Shown here piece by piece: positions 23,267 through 31,479 of a stretch of DNA of 64,000 nucleotides. Source of the stretch: Armatimonadota bacterium (GTDB taxonomy: Bacteria; Sysuimicrobiota; Sysuimicrobiia; Sysuimicrobiales; Kaftiobacteriaceae). The stretch is taken from positions 347,701 to 411,700 of the forward strand of contig JAVKHY010000001.1 in assembly GCA_031459765.1 (NCBI GenBank), read 5' to 3'. Each line of letters begins with the position of its first letter. Within the stretch, counting starts at the first letter, position 1. The notes beneath the pieces were generated by a model, which was not told the origin of the DNA, made no database searches, and worked only from the letters and a program-made list of their open reading frames with translations. A program made the translations under genes and the position numbers.

Positions 23267-24595
23267 CTACTGTCGGGGGGCTCGGTCGGGCCGCTCTGTA
23301 CTGATGGCCATGGCGAGGTAATCGGCGGCCTCGGCGTGCTCGCCGCGTTCTTTGAGCAGCATGCCGAGCTCGCGGGCCGTCTCGCCCACTTCGGCGGTCA
23401 TCTTCGCTTTGCGGAAGATCTCCAGCGCTTCTTTGAAGAGGTCCGCGGCCTGTTTGAAGCGGCGCTGGTGGCGGGCGATGCGCGCGGTAGTCACCAGGAT
23501 CTCCGCCCGCTGCGCCTGGTCGTGCTGGCTCTCGGCCAGTTCCAGCGCCGCTTTGGCCTGCGCCTGCGCCTCGGCGGCCTTTCCCTGATGGAGCAGGACG
23601 CGGGCCAGATCGTTGAGGATCGCCGCGCGGCCGCGCGTCTCCCCGGAGGCCTCCTGGAGCCGAAGGGCCTGGTGCAGGAGGCCGAGGGCTTCGGCGGCCA
23701 GCCCGGTCCGGAAGAGCAGCACCCCGGCGGTGCGCAGGATCTGTGCCCCTTCCGCTCCTTCGGCACCGGCCTCCAGCGCGGTGCGCGCCTCCTGCAGCGC
23801 CTCCCGGGCCTCAGCAATCTGCCCGGTGGCCACCCGTACGGCGGCGGCTCCGACCAGCGCTCTGCCCAGGATGAGCGGTAGGTCATGACGGCGCGCGACC
23901 TGCGCCACCTCCTCGAAGATGCGCACCGCCCGGGCCGTGCGGCCTGAAGAGTTGAGCAACTCCCCGTAGGCCAGCATCGCTTCGCACCCTTCAACGGAGC
24001 GCAGCGTGCGGGTCGTCCGGAAGGCCTCGATGGCCGCTTCCAGCGTCTGGCGTCCGGTCGTCTCGTCGCCCCGCTTCAGGGCCAGCATAGCCAGGCGGGC
24101 CTGGGCCCGCGGCTCGTAGGCGGGGAGCTTGTGCCGGCGCGCCCAGGTCAGCGCCTCCTCGAAGAGCCGCTCCGCGTCCCGCGCCTTCCCCTGGGCCAGG
24201 GCGATGTCGCCGCGCGTCAGGATCAGATCGGCGCGCAGGTCATCCGCATTGGCCGAAAGCACCTCGCTGGCGGCGAGCAGACGTTCCGCGTCGGCCGGTG
24301 CGGTCTCCGCCACGGTCCGGGCCAGCGTGAGCAGGGTGAGCGTCGTCTCCCGCGGCAGTTCCGCCGTGTCCAGGAGCAGCAGCGCAAGGGAGGTCTGGAG
24401 GCGGTTGGCGATGTTGATGAGCGTGGCCACCGAAGGATAGGTGCGGCCGGATTCCAGCAGGCTGATGAAGCTCTTGGTCAGGTTGGGTTCGGCCAGGTCC
24501 GTCTGCGTGAGGCCGCGGAGGCGCCGGACGCGGCGGATGCGGTTGCCCAGGCGCTTCAGCCAGGGCGGGTTTCGGGGTGTCTTCTGTTCGGTCAT
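23267..24595 (-). CDS. XRE-family HTH regulator with TPR repeats
   Basis: 442 residues. Residues 10-70 form a Cro/C1-type HTH (GNRIRRVRRLRGLTQTDLAE, then TKSFISLLESGRTYPSVATL). The remainder is a run of 34-residue TPR-like helix pairs. This layout is typical of Gram-positive peptide-sensing or stress regulators (PlcR/Rgg-like). The Met at 24595 is chosen because the HTH follows; the frame is open to 24667 with a Pro-rich extension. It diverges from the PAS protein, sharing a 230-bp intergenic region. Confidence 0.85.
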   Translation of the reverse strand: MTEQKTPRNPPWLKRLGNRIRRVRRLRGLTQTDLAEPNLTKSFISLLESGRTYPSVATLINIANRLQTSLALLLLDTAELPRETTLTLLTLARTVAETAPADAERLLAASEVLSANADDLRADLILTRGDIALAQGKARDAERLFEEALTWARRHKLPAYEPRAQARLAMLALKRGDETTGRQTLEAAIEAFRTTRTLRSVEGCEAMLAYGELLNSSGRTARAVRIFEEVAQVARRHDLPLILGRALVGAAAVRVATGQIAEAREALQEARTALEAGAEGAEGAQILRTAGVLLFRTGLAAEALGLLHQALRLQEASGETRGRAAILNDLARVLLHQGKAAEAQAQAKAALELAESQHDQAQRAEILVTTARIARHQRRFKQAADLFKEALEIFRKAKMTAEVGETARELGMLLKERGEHAEAADYLAMAISTERPDRAPRQ

Positions 24596-24826
24596 CGCGC
24601 TGCGGTGTTTCGCGGGCGGAGGGAGATTGGCCTCTCGCGGGGGAACGCCGCGCTGTCGAGTGTTCATGCGGATATTCCCCTCGACGAGAAAAGTCGAGTT
24701 CTATGCGATAGCGGCGGAAGACGGGGATCCGGTGACATATCCTTGCTTCGAAACGTGCGGTGAAGGTCCTGCCCTATCGCCCAACTCCGCAGGTCGGACG
24801 TCGTCCAGGAGCGCTCCGAGCAGGCG

Positions 24827-25129
24827 ATGCACCTCTATCTCGACGACGTGCACAAGACATGCAACAAGCGGTTTGCCGACCTGCTCGGCTACCGCTCGCC
24901 GCATGAGTGGGCGTCGATCGACGAGCCCTTCCCCATGGTCTTCGTCGCGGAGCGGAGCCGGCGGCCGCTGGTCACGGCCTACCGGAACGCGGTCGAGCGC
25001 TTCGTGGGGACGACGCTGGATGTGACCTGGCGGACGAAGTCGGGCCGGACCGTGGATACGAGCGTGATGCTGGTGTCCATCACCTACGAAGGGCATGTCC
25101 TGGCGCTGCACTACATCAGCCAGAAGTGA
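24827..25129 (+). CDS. Small PAS-domain-like protein, start uncertain
   Basis: At least 100 residues: HKTCNKRFADLLGYRSPHEW, then a long helix and TWRTKSGRTVDTSVMLVSITYEGH, LALHYISQK. The asparagine-rich core and final beta strands resemble a PAS sensor fold. Coding-like sequence continues in frame upstream of the ATG (QLRRSDVVQERSEQA) up to a TGA at 24761 but offers no ATG, GTG or TTG. A GTG at 24760 in another frame reads VKVLPY, so a one-base shift near 24775 may separate the real start from the body. It ends four bases from the convergent TSUP gene. Confidence 0.6.
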   Translation: MHLYLDDVHKTCNKRFADLLGYRSPHEWASIDEPFPMVFVAERSRRPLVTAYRNAVERFVGTTLDVTWRTKSGRTVDTSVMLVSITYEGHVLALHYISQK

Positions 25130-25132
25130 AGA

Positions 25133-25942
25133 TCACCCCGAGGTGAGCGCGGGCCGACGGACGCGGAGACGGAGCCATGCGCCCAGCCCCAGGTAGCGCA
25201 GGCCCAGCCAGAGCAGGACGGCGGCGAAGAGCAGCCGCAGCGCCCACCCCGACGCGCCGAGCGCGCCGTGACCTCCCAGCCAGCAGCCCAGGATAACGCC
25301 GGGCAGCAGCATGACCAGGATGTGCCTCCGGAGGTGCCCGTGTCTGGCGTAGACCCAGGTGCCCGTCACGCCGGTCAGAACGAGGGCGGCCAGCGACGTG
25401 CCCTGCGCGGTGTGCTGGGAGAGACCGGTGCCGAGCACGAGGAGCGGAACGATCAGGACCCCGCCGCCGACCCCGAGCAGCCCGGCGATGCCCCCGGCCA
25501 GGGCGCCGATGGCCAGCAGCACCAGCGGGAGCGCCGCGCCGCTCAGCCCCCCGTTCCAGAACAGCCGGTTCTTCAGGACGAGCAGCACGGCGACGACGAG
25601 CAGGAAGGCGCCGAAGTACTTCCGCAGGCGCATCCCGGGGACCCGGGACGCGTAGCGCGCCGAGACGTACGACGCGCTGACCGCGGCCGCGGCCAGCCAG
25701 GCCGCGGCGGACCAGTTTACCGCGCCGCGGCCGGCGTACACCCACGCGCCGACGATGCCCGTGGCGATTACCGCGGCCAGGCTGGTGCCGTGGGCTTCAT
25801 GCTGCGACAGGCCGGCCCACAGCGTGAGCAGCGGGACCATCACCACGCCGCCGCCCAATCCGACCAGCCCGCCGAAGATGCCGCCGATGAAGCCGATGAC
25901 CAGCGCCCGGATCTGAGCCGGCACCGCGATTCCCCGACCCAC
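25133..25942 (-). CDS. TSUP family (TauE/SafE) membrane transporter
   Basis: 269 residues, about eight hydrophobic helices in two similar halves, each opening with a Gly-rich loop: GGIFGGLVGLGGGVVMVPLL and GGIAGLLGVGGGVLIVPLL, and each followed by a repeat of SQHxAxGTSLAA. This duplication is diagnostic for sulfite/sulfonate exporters and related anion transporters. Substrate not predictable. It may be co-transcribed with the downstream side only weakly; a 116-bp gap separates it from the dehydrogenase gene. Confidence 0.9.
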   Translation of the reverse strand: MGRGIAVPAQIRALVIGFIGGIFGGLVGLGGGVVMVPLLTLWAGLSQHEAHGTSLAAVIATGIVGAWVYAGRGAVNWSAAAWLAAAAVSASYVSARYASRVPGMRLRKYFGAFLLVVAVLLVLKNRLFWNGGLSGAALPLVLLAIGALAGGIAGLLGVGGGVLIVPLLVLGTGLSQHTAQGTSLAALVLTGVTGTWVYARHGHLRRHILVMLLPGVILGCWLGGHGALGASGWALRLLFAAVLLWLGLRYLGLGAWLRLRVRRPALTSG

Positions 25943-26058
25943 CGTATCCCCGCCAACCGGGGTTGCCCATCGGGCGCGCGTCGGATTTGCCTACCCTAAA
26001 GGTGTGGGTGGGAGGATACGTACCCCTCTCCGGGGGGCGTCGAATGCGCGGCAGAACG

Positions 26059-27018
26059 TCAGCTGGAAGCGGGGCGGTCACCGGCGCGTTTGCGCTCGGC
26101 TAGTGTTTTCATCAAGTGCTCGGTCAACCGCTCCCGGATCGAGCCCATCGCCGCCTCGGACCACTCCAGGAACCCCTGACCGGTCTTGAACCCGAGACGT
26201 CCTTTCCCCACCAGGGTCCGCAGGGTGGTCGATGGAGTGGGGTCCGCGTTGAGATGCTTGAGCAGATAGTCGTGGATGGCGAAGGTGAGATCAAGGCCGA
26301 CCAGGTCCGCATTCGCCACCGGTCCGAGGACGGGAAGCCGCAGGCCGAAGCTGTTGCACACAACCTCATCGACGGTGGCCGCGTCGCACACGCCGGCGTC
26401 GATCAGGGCGAAGGCCTCGCGCCAGAGGGCGTGCTGCAGGCGGTTCCCGATAAATCCGGGGACGTCCCGTCTCACCCGCACGGGATGCTTGCCGGCCCGG
26501 GCCAGGAGGTTGTAGACGGCCTCCACGGCCCACTCGGCCGTCTCCTCCGTCCGCACCACCTCAACCAGAGGGATCAGGAAGGGCGGGTTCCAGAAGTGGG
26601 TGCCCAGGACCCGCTCCCGACCCTTCGTACTCGCCGCGATTTCGGCGATGCGGATGGCCGAGGTGTTGGTGCAGAGTACGGCCCGCGGCGGAGCGTACCG
26701 TCCAAGATCCGAGAAAAGGCGTTGCTTGAGGGAGAGGTCCTCAGGTACGGCTTCGATCACCACGTCGCAGCCTGCGCAGGCTCTGGCCAGATCGGAGGTC
26801 GGAACGACGCGTTGCACAACCGCTTCTATTTGCCGGTCCTCCACCAACGCGTGGCGGGCCATCCGAAAGAGGTTCTGCCGGATCCGGTCCCGCGCCGAGG
26901 CCCGGGCTGCGGGGTCGGTCTCCACTAGCCAGACGTCGTGGCCGGCCGTGGCAAAGACCTGGGCGATGCCATGGCCCATCAACCCCGCGCCGACCACGGT
27001 GACGCGCTCTCCCGCCAT
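26059..27018 (-). CDS. 3-hydroxyacyl-CoA dehydrogenase family protein
   Basis: 319 residues. N-terminal Rossmann fold for NAD (VTVVGAGLMGHGIAQVFA, then Asp/Glu in WLVETDP), CDVVIEAVPEDLSLKQ, LCTNTSAI, the catalytic His in GTHFWNPP and VPGFIGNRLQHAL. No enoyl-CoA hydratase part, so it belongs to the stand-alone 3-hydroxybutyryl-CoA dehydrogenase/lambda-crystallin group, which oxidises 3-hydroxyacyl-CoA or hydroxy acids. MAGERV at 27018 is chosen; the longer start at 27045 would overlap the SDR gene by 20 bases. Last gene of the catabolic set. Confidence 0.88.
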   Translation of the reverse strand: MAGERVTVVGAGLMGHGIAQVFATAGHDVWLVETDPAARASARDRIRQNLFRMARHALVEDRQIEAVVQRVVPTSDLARACAGCDVVIEAVPEDLSLKQRLFSDLGRYAPPRAVLCTNTSAIRIAEIAASTKGRERVLGTHFWNPPFLIPLVEVVRTEETAEWAVEAVYNLLARAGKHPVRVRRDVPGFIGNRLQHALWREAFALIDAGVCDAATVDEVVCNSFGLRLPVLGPVANADLVGLDLTFAIHDYLLKHLNADPTPSTTLRTLVGKGRLGFKTGQGFLEWSEAAMGSIRERLTEHLMKTLAERKRAGDRPASS

Positions 27019-27025
27019 GGCGCCC

Positions 27026-27808
27026 CTACCCGGCGGTGTATCCACCGTCGACGTGGAGCACGGCCCCGGTCATGAAGTCAGAGGCCGGCGAGGCCAGGAA
27101 GATCACGGCCCCGACCATGTCCGTAGGTTCGCCGAGCCGACCGATGGGGATACGGGCGAGGAGCCGTTTGTACACCTCCTCGTTCCCCCACATCCACTCC
27201 GTCAGCGATGAGCGGAAGAGGCCCGGAGCGATGCAGTTGACGCGGATGCCGTAGGGCCCCCACTCCCAGGCCAGCGTCTTGGCCAGGAGGTGCACCGCCG
27301 CCTTGGCCGGCGAATAGGCGGAGTACTGGGCCATGCCCAGGTCGCCGCGCTGCGAACCGATCAGGATCACCGCGCCTCCGCGGCCCTGATGGATCATCAC
27401 CCGGCCGACTTCCCGGCAGAACAGCCAGGTCGCTTTCAGGTGGGAATCGACGATCGCTTCCCACTCTTCCACGGATTGGTCGATGATGGGTTTGGGGCGG
27501 TTCATCCCCTGGGCGGTGACGAGGATGTCGATGCCCCCCAGCCGCTCGGAGGTGGCTTCCACGACGCGCCGCACATCGTCCACCCGATCGGGCTGTCCGG
27601 CGCAGAAGTCGGCGATCCCGCCGGCCCCGACAATCTCTTCCGCGAGCGGCCGGAGGGTGTCCGGGTTTCGGCCGGTCAGCATCACCCTGGCCCCCACCCC
27701 GGCCAGCCCCCTGGACACGGCCGTACCCAGCGACCCGGTGGCTCCCGTCACCAGCGCCACCTTTCCCTGGATGTCAAACAGGTTCCGTGCGGTGTGAACC
27801 GCCGTCAT
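27026..27808 (-). CDS. Short-chain dehydrogenase/reductase
   Basis: 260 residues, classical SDR: cofactor loop GATGSLG with LTGRNP (Arg suggests NADP or mixed use), LVTAQGMN, the catalytic Ser in LIGSQRGD and Tyr-x3-Lys in YSAYSPAKAAV, then RVNCIAPGLF. The family acts on alcohols, sugars or hydroxy acids; the substrate must come from the pathway. It lies between the cupin and the hydroxyacyl-CoA dehydrogenase in a tightly packed minus-strand run. Confidence 0.92.
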   Translation of the reverse strand: MTAVHTARNLFDIQGKVALVTGATGSLGTAVSRGLAGVGARVMLTGRNPDTLRPLAEEIVGAGGIADFCAGQPDRVDDVRRVVEATSERLGGIDILVTAQGMNRPKPIIDQSVEEWEAIVDSHLKATWLFCREVGRVMIHQGRGGAVILIGSQRGDLGMAQYSAYSPAKAAVHLLAKTLAWEWGPYGIRVNCIAPGLFRSSLTEWMWGNEEVYKRLLARIPIGRLGEPTDMVGAVIFLASPASDFMTGAVLHVDGGYTAG

Positions 27809-27824
27809 GGGCCCCGACCTCTTC

Positions 27825-28169
27825 TCAGCCGGGCGGGTAAGGCATGATCACGAGCATCGACGCCACCCGGTTGGTGTCGTTGCGCACCTCGCGCTTCTCG
27901 TTGGGCCCGATCCAGATGGAATCCAGCGGGCGCAGGCGCACCTCGGTCCCTTCGAAGGCGATCGTCAGCTCGCCTTCCAGCGCGACGTAGATCTTGTGCA
28001 GCGGGCTGGCGTCCCATTCCGCCCTGGCCCCCGGGAGGTAGTAGGACAGGCCCACCCAGTAGGGGGCTTCGCAGCCCAGACGCGCGTGCTGCAGGTGCAT
28101 GGCGTGGACCGTCTCGGTGTGCTTGGGCGGACTGTACTTCACCGCTTCTTCCAGTCGTGTGACCTTCAT
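27825..28169 (-). CDS. Cupin-domain protein
   Basis: 114 residues. Single cupin barrel: GLSYYLPGARAEWD, LHKIYVALEGELTIAFEG, LRPLDSIWIGPNEKREVRN. Of the usual metal ligands one His is present (LHKIYV) and the others are weak, so it may be a non-metal isomerase, a binding protein or a regulatory partner. ATG 28169 lies two bases beyond the stop of the upstream cyclase-family gene (28172), so the two are coupled. Confidence 0.82.
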   Translation of the reverse strand: MKVTRLEEAVKYSPPKHTETVHAMHLQHARLGCEAPYWVGLSYYLPGARAEWDASPLHKIYVALEGELTIAFEGTEVRLRPLDSIWIGPNEKREVRNDTNRVASMLVIMPYPPG

Positions 28170-28171
28170 CG

Positions 28172-28966
28172 TCAGCCCCTCTCGATCCGGAACTCGCCCG
28201 TCTTGTCCAGGATGGCGACCATACGGACGATGCACCCGTCGCCCCCCACCCAGCGCCAGGGGAAGGCCGCCACCGTCACGCGCTTTCCGGTCACCTTGTC
28301 GATGTCCCCTCCGACGTTCTCGAAGCCCACGATCCCGTTGCTCAGGAGGAGGCGGTGGCACGGCTCCCACTCGGGGAAAACCTCTTCGACGCGCCGCCCC
28401 GTCTCGCGGCGAAACTCCTCACAGACGTCGGGCAGCAGGGGGCCTCCGGGGCCGTGGGGGCCGATGGCCGTGGCCAGGGGGTGGTCCAGCGCCTGCTGGT
28501 CCACGCCCACCGCCTTGACCCCCCGTTCCACCAGCCACTCTCCCGCCTCGCGATAGAGTCCGGGGGAGTAGGCGAAATACTGCCGGCTGTCGCCGTAGTA
28601 CCGGTGCCAGCCGCTGTTGATGATGACGATATCGCCCCGCTCGATCCGGGGCCGCGCGCGCTCCAGGTCCTCGGGCATGATCTTTTCCCACCGGCCCTTG
28701 GGGATTGAAACCACGACGGCCGTGCCGAAGAACCGGTCCAGCGGGATCTGATCGACAAAGGGCATGCCCTCCAGGACATGGGCGGGAGCGTCGGTGTGGG
28801 TGGTCGTGTGCATGAAGGTGGTGATCTGCTGGGAGAGCACGCCGGACTTGGCGTGGTAGTGGAACCGTTCGATCTTGATGTCGGGGAAGTACGGCCACAG
28901 TGGGGCGTCGCGCCCCCACGGATGGCTCAGGTCGTAGAACTCGAGCCCATCGGTCGAAGACGCCAT
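28172..28966 (-). CDS. Cyclase-family metal-dependent hydrolase (kynurenine formamidase-like)
   Basis: 264 residues. The family motif HxGTHxDxPxH appears as HTTTHTDAPAH, with LSHPWG at the start and GDIVIINSGWHRYY in the middle. Members hydrolyse amide bonds such as N-formylkynurenine or act on cyclic intermediates. The Gly of the motif is Thr here. AAAGGAGGAG precedes ATG 28966. Located between the HMGL-like gene and the cupin in the catabolic run, so probably opens or deformylates an intermediate of the imported substrate. Confidence 0.87.
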   Translation of the reverse strand: MASSTDGLEFYDLSHPWGRDAPLWPYFPDIKIERFHYHAKSGVLSQQITTFMHTTTHTDAPAHVLEGMPFVDQIPLDRFFGTAVVVSIPKGRWEKIMPEDLERARPRIERGDIVIINSGWHRYYGDSRQYFAYSPGLYREAGEWLVERGVKAVGVDQQALDHPLATAIGPHGPGGPLLPDVCEEFRRETGRRVEEVFPEWEPCHRLLLSNGIVGFENVGGDIDKVTGKRVTVAAFPWRWVGGDGCIVRMVAILDKTGEFRIERG

Positions 28967-28988
28967 CTCTCCTCCTTTCCCGACGGGG

Positions 28989-30260
28989 CTATTCCCCGCC
29001 GTCGAGGATCTCGGCGACGATCCCCTCCACAACCTCGGGGGGTAGCCCGTTCTTCCACACCAGCGCAGTCTGCTTGATGCGTTCGGCGATGGCGCCGATC
29101 TGCTCCTTGGTCGCCGTCCGCCCCTTCTTCGCCAGCAGCATCTCGACGTAGTGATGTCCGCTCCCCCGGCCCGCGATAAACTCCACTCCGGGTTGCCCGA
29201 CCAGGGTGGGCGGATACGGCATCATCCCCAGGGTACCGATCGGGGTGTCTTGAAACTGCCGGAGGATGTGGATGATGATCCCGGACTCCACCTCGAACAG
29301 GCGACTGCCGACGATTGGCTTGTTCGTGGCCGGGCGAACTTTGGAGACCTCAGCGACCATCTGCGACAGGCGGGTGAGCCCCTGCAGGCGGATCCCGGTG
29401 GGGACACCCAGCAGGTACTCTGCCGCCACAGCCACCTCCTCGGTGGCGACGTTGCCCGCCCGCTCGCCCAGGCCGTTCACAGAGCAGTGCACCTCGTCCA
29501 CACCGGACGCGATCGCCGTGAGCGCACTGGCCGTGGCCAGACCGAAGTCGTTGTGGATGTGCAGGCCCAGGGGGGTCTCGGGGAACCAGGCGCGAAGCTG
29601 CCGGATGAAGAACTGCATGGCCAGCGGATGGGCCATGCCGAAGGTGTCCGAGACCGTGATCCGATCGACGCGGCCCCGCTCGATGATCTCCCCGAAGAAC
29701 CGTTTGATGTAGTCGAGGCTCGGGATGCGGAATGTGTCCCATCCCATGAACTCGACGTACATTCCCGCCTCATCCTTTGCCCGGCGACTGAACTGGACGA
29801 TGCGATCGATGAGCGCCTCCGGGGTCAGGTTGTAAGCGTACTTGACGAGATAGGGGTTGATTCCGAACTCCAGGACCATCGCCGGCGCCCCGGCGGCGAT
29901 CGCCGCTTCCAGATCGTCTTCCCGAACGCGGACCAGGGGCGTCACACGTGTGCGCAGCTTCATCCGGGAAAGCGTGCGGATGACTTCCCGGTCTTCCTCC
30001 GTCGCGGGCAGGCCGGGTTCGATGGACGGGATGCCGAGGCGGTCCATCTCCAGGGCCAGATGGATCTTCTCCTCTACGGTGAAGGCGACGCGCGCGGTCT
30101 GTTCACCGTCGCGGAGGGTGACATCGTGGATGGTCAGCCGTTGGGGGAGGGTCATCGTCCGGCGGACATCGGGCAGGTAGTTGAGCGGTGAGGCCCAGCG
30201 GCCGGGGGAGAAGTACGGACCCTCCAGGCTCACGCCGAACGCCGGTGCAAGCTTCTCCAT
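28989..30260 (-). CDS. HMGL-like DRE-TIM family enzyme (isopropylmalate/homocitrate synthase-like)
   Basis: 423 residues. TIM barrel with the DRE-TIM signature: LTIHDVTLRDGEQTARVAF at the front, the metal HxH in LGLHIHNDFGLATASAL and CSVNGLGERAGNVATEE. These enzymes make or break a C-C bond next to a carboxylate, as in isopropylmalate, homocitrate and citramalate synthases or HMG-CoA lyase. A separate cimA exists at 51-53 kb, and this copy lies among catabolic genes under IclR, so an aldol lyase role or a pathway-specific condensation is more likely than leucine synthesis. GGAGGG precedes ATG 30260. Confidence 0.85.
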   Translation of the reverse strand: MEKLAPAFGVSLEGPYFSPGRWASPLNYLPDVRRTMTLPQRLTIHDVTLRDGEQTARVAFTVEEKIHLALEMDRLGIPSIEPGLPATEEDREVIRTLSRMKLRTRVTPLVRVREDDLEAAIAAGAPAMVLEFGINPYLVKYAYNLTPEALIDRIVQFSRRAKDEAGMYVEFMGWDTFRIPSLDYIKRFFGEIIERGRVDRITVSDTFGMAHPLAMQFFIRQLRAWFPETPLGLHIHNDFGLATASALTAIASGVDEVHCSVNGLGERAGNVATEEVAVAAEYLLGVPTGIRLQGLTRLSQMVAEVSKVRPATNKPIVGSRLFEVESGIIIHILRQFQDTPIGTLGMMPYPPTLVGQPGVEFIAGRGSGHHYVEMLLAKKGRTATKEQIGAIAERIKQTALVWKNGLPPEVVEGIVAEILDGGE

Positions 30261-30304
30261 ACGTCCCTCCTGTATCCCGACATGGCCGGAGGCAACGAGA
30301 CCGA

Positions 30305-31102
30305 TCAGCTGGGGGAGGCGCCGGTAGCGGGGTAGCCCAGCTCCTGCGAGATCGCCTCGGCGCATCGCTTCACGGCCTGGGCGAAAGTTGTTGCTTCCGA
30401 TGGCCCAAACCGGTCCGCCGGCGCGACCACGGCCAGGCTCGCCCTGACCGTGCCCGGCGGGCCCCAGATTGGCGCGGCCACGGCACACACGCCGACGGTG
30501 TGCTCCTGAAGGTCGTAGGCGACCCCTTCAACGGCGACCCTACGGATCGTCTCGGCCAGCTTTTCGGCATCGGTGATGCTGTACGGCGTGAGGGGAAGCA
30601 GTGGTCTGGCCAGAATCGATGCCCGCTCGTCCTCCGGCATGAACGCCAGGAACACCTTGCTGTGGGCGTTGCTCAAGTCCGCGAAGACGCGTCCCACGCG
30701 GGAGACGGGTTTGAAGGGGCGCGACGTGCGCACCTGGTCGATAAACAGGGCGCCTTCGTTGGTCCAGACCGCAAGATCGACGCTCTCCCCGGTCTCCTCG
30801 GCCAGTCGCACCAGGAACGGGCGGGCGATCCGCATCAGCTCCGACTGCAGGACCCCGACGTAGGCGATCCGCAAGAGGGCCGGACCCACGCGGTACCTGC
30901 CGTTGCCGGGATCCGACACCAGGAACCCCGCCGCCTCCAGGGTCTTCACGAGTCGGAAGACCGTGGCCTTGTCCAGGTTCACCCGCCTGCTCAGGTCGCT
31001 GACGCCCCACTCAGGCTGTTCGACGGTGAAGCAGCTCAGAATGCGCAGGCCACGGGCCAGCGAGCGCACGGCATACTCCGGCTTCTTCGCCGCCTCCACC
31101 AT
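30305..31102 (-). CDS. IclR-family transcriptional regulator
   Basis: 265 residues. N-terminal wHTH (AVRSLARGLRILSCFTVEQP, LSRRVNLDKATVFRLVKTLE, then GFLVSD) and C-terminal effector domain (DSGESVDLAVWTNEG-like segment ETGESVDLAVW, FADLSNAHSKVFLAFM, GVCAVAAPIWGPPG). IclR proteins usually control catabolic operons by binding a pathway intermediate. It stands between the minus-strand catabolic genes and the divergent transport operon, so it likely controls both. Confidence 0.93.
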   Translation of the reverse strand: MVEAAKKPEYAVRSLARGLRILSCFTVEQPEWGVSDLSRRVNLDKATVFRLVKTLEAAGFLVSDPGNGRYRVGPALLRIAYVGVLQSELMRIARPFLVRLAEETGESVDLAVWTNEGALFIDQVRTSRPFKPVSRVGRVFADLSNAHSKVFLAFMPEDERASILARPLLPLTPYSITDAEKLAETIRRVAVEGVAYDLQEHTVGVCAVAAPIWGPPGTVRASLAVVAPADRFGPSEATTFAQAVKRCAEAISQELGYPATGASPS

Positions 31103-31479
31103 CTCTCACCATCAGCCCGCCGGCCGAATCGAGTCCTCTCCCTGCCCTACGCTGCCCTCATCCACTCCCTGTGCATACCGCCTTCCCGCGGGGAGGAAGA
31201 ATGCAGAGCATGCATATCAAGCGTTGTGGAATCGGGATGAGGTCGCAACGGGCGATGAGAAAGTTGCATAGCAAGGTCGAGGAAAGAACTGTCTCTGTGG
31301 ACGAAACAATCGTTGCATGGTATAATCTAGCGCACTTACATGCGTCGAGTCAAGGTGCGCGGCTCCCGGCTGCTGCGGACGCATTTGGTAGGCCTGCCCG
31401 TGGACTCTCCCACGGCAACCCCCTTCTCACCGGACGGTCGCGCATCCCCGGCGGGACCATTCTCGAAGGGAGGTGAGGC
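31103..31479. promoter_or_regulatory. Divergent control region with promoter for the first Liv-type operon
   Basis: 377-bp intergenic region. A good plus-strand promoter has -10 TATAAT at 31321-31326 and a -35-like TGGACG at 31298-31303, 17 bp apart. TTGCATAGCAA (31264-31274), an imperfect inverted repeat, and a second GTTGCAT copy at about 31312 lie around it and could be IclR sites. A hairpin GCCCGTGG-ACTCTC-CCACGGC occurs at about 31396-31417. GAAGGGAGGTGAGG precedes the transporter start. No gene seen here. Confidence 0.6.

Noticed and set aside
24761-24763. In-frame TGA upstream of the PAS protein as a selenocysteine codon
   Set aside because: No protein-like sequence precedes it and no SECIS-like hairpin follows.
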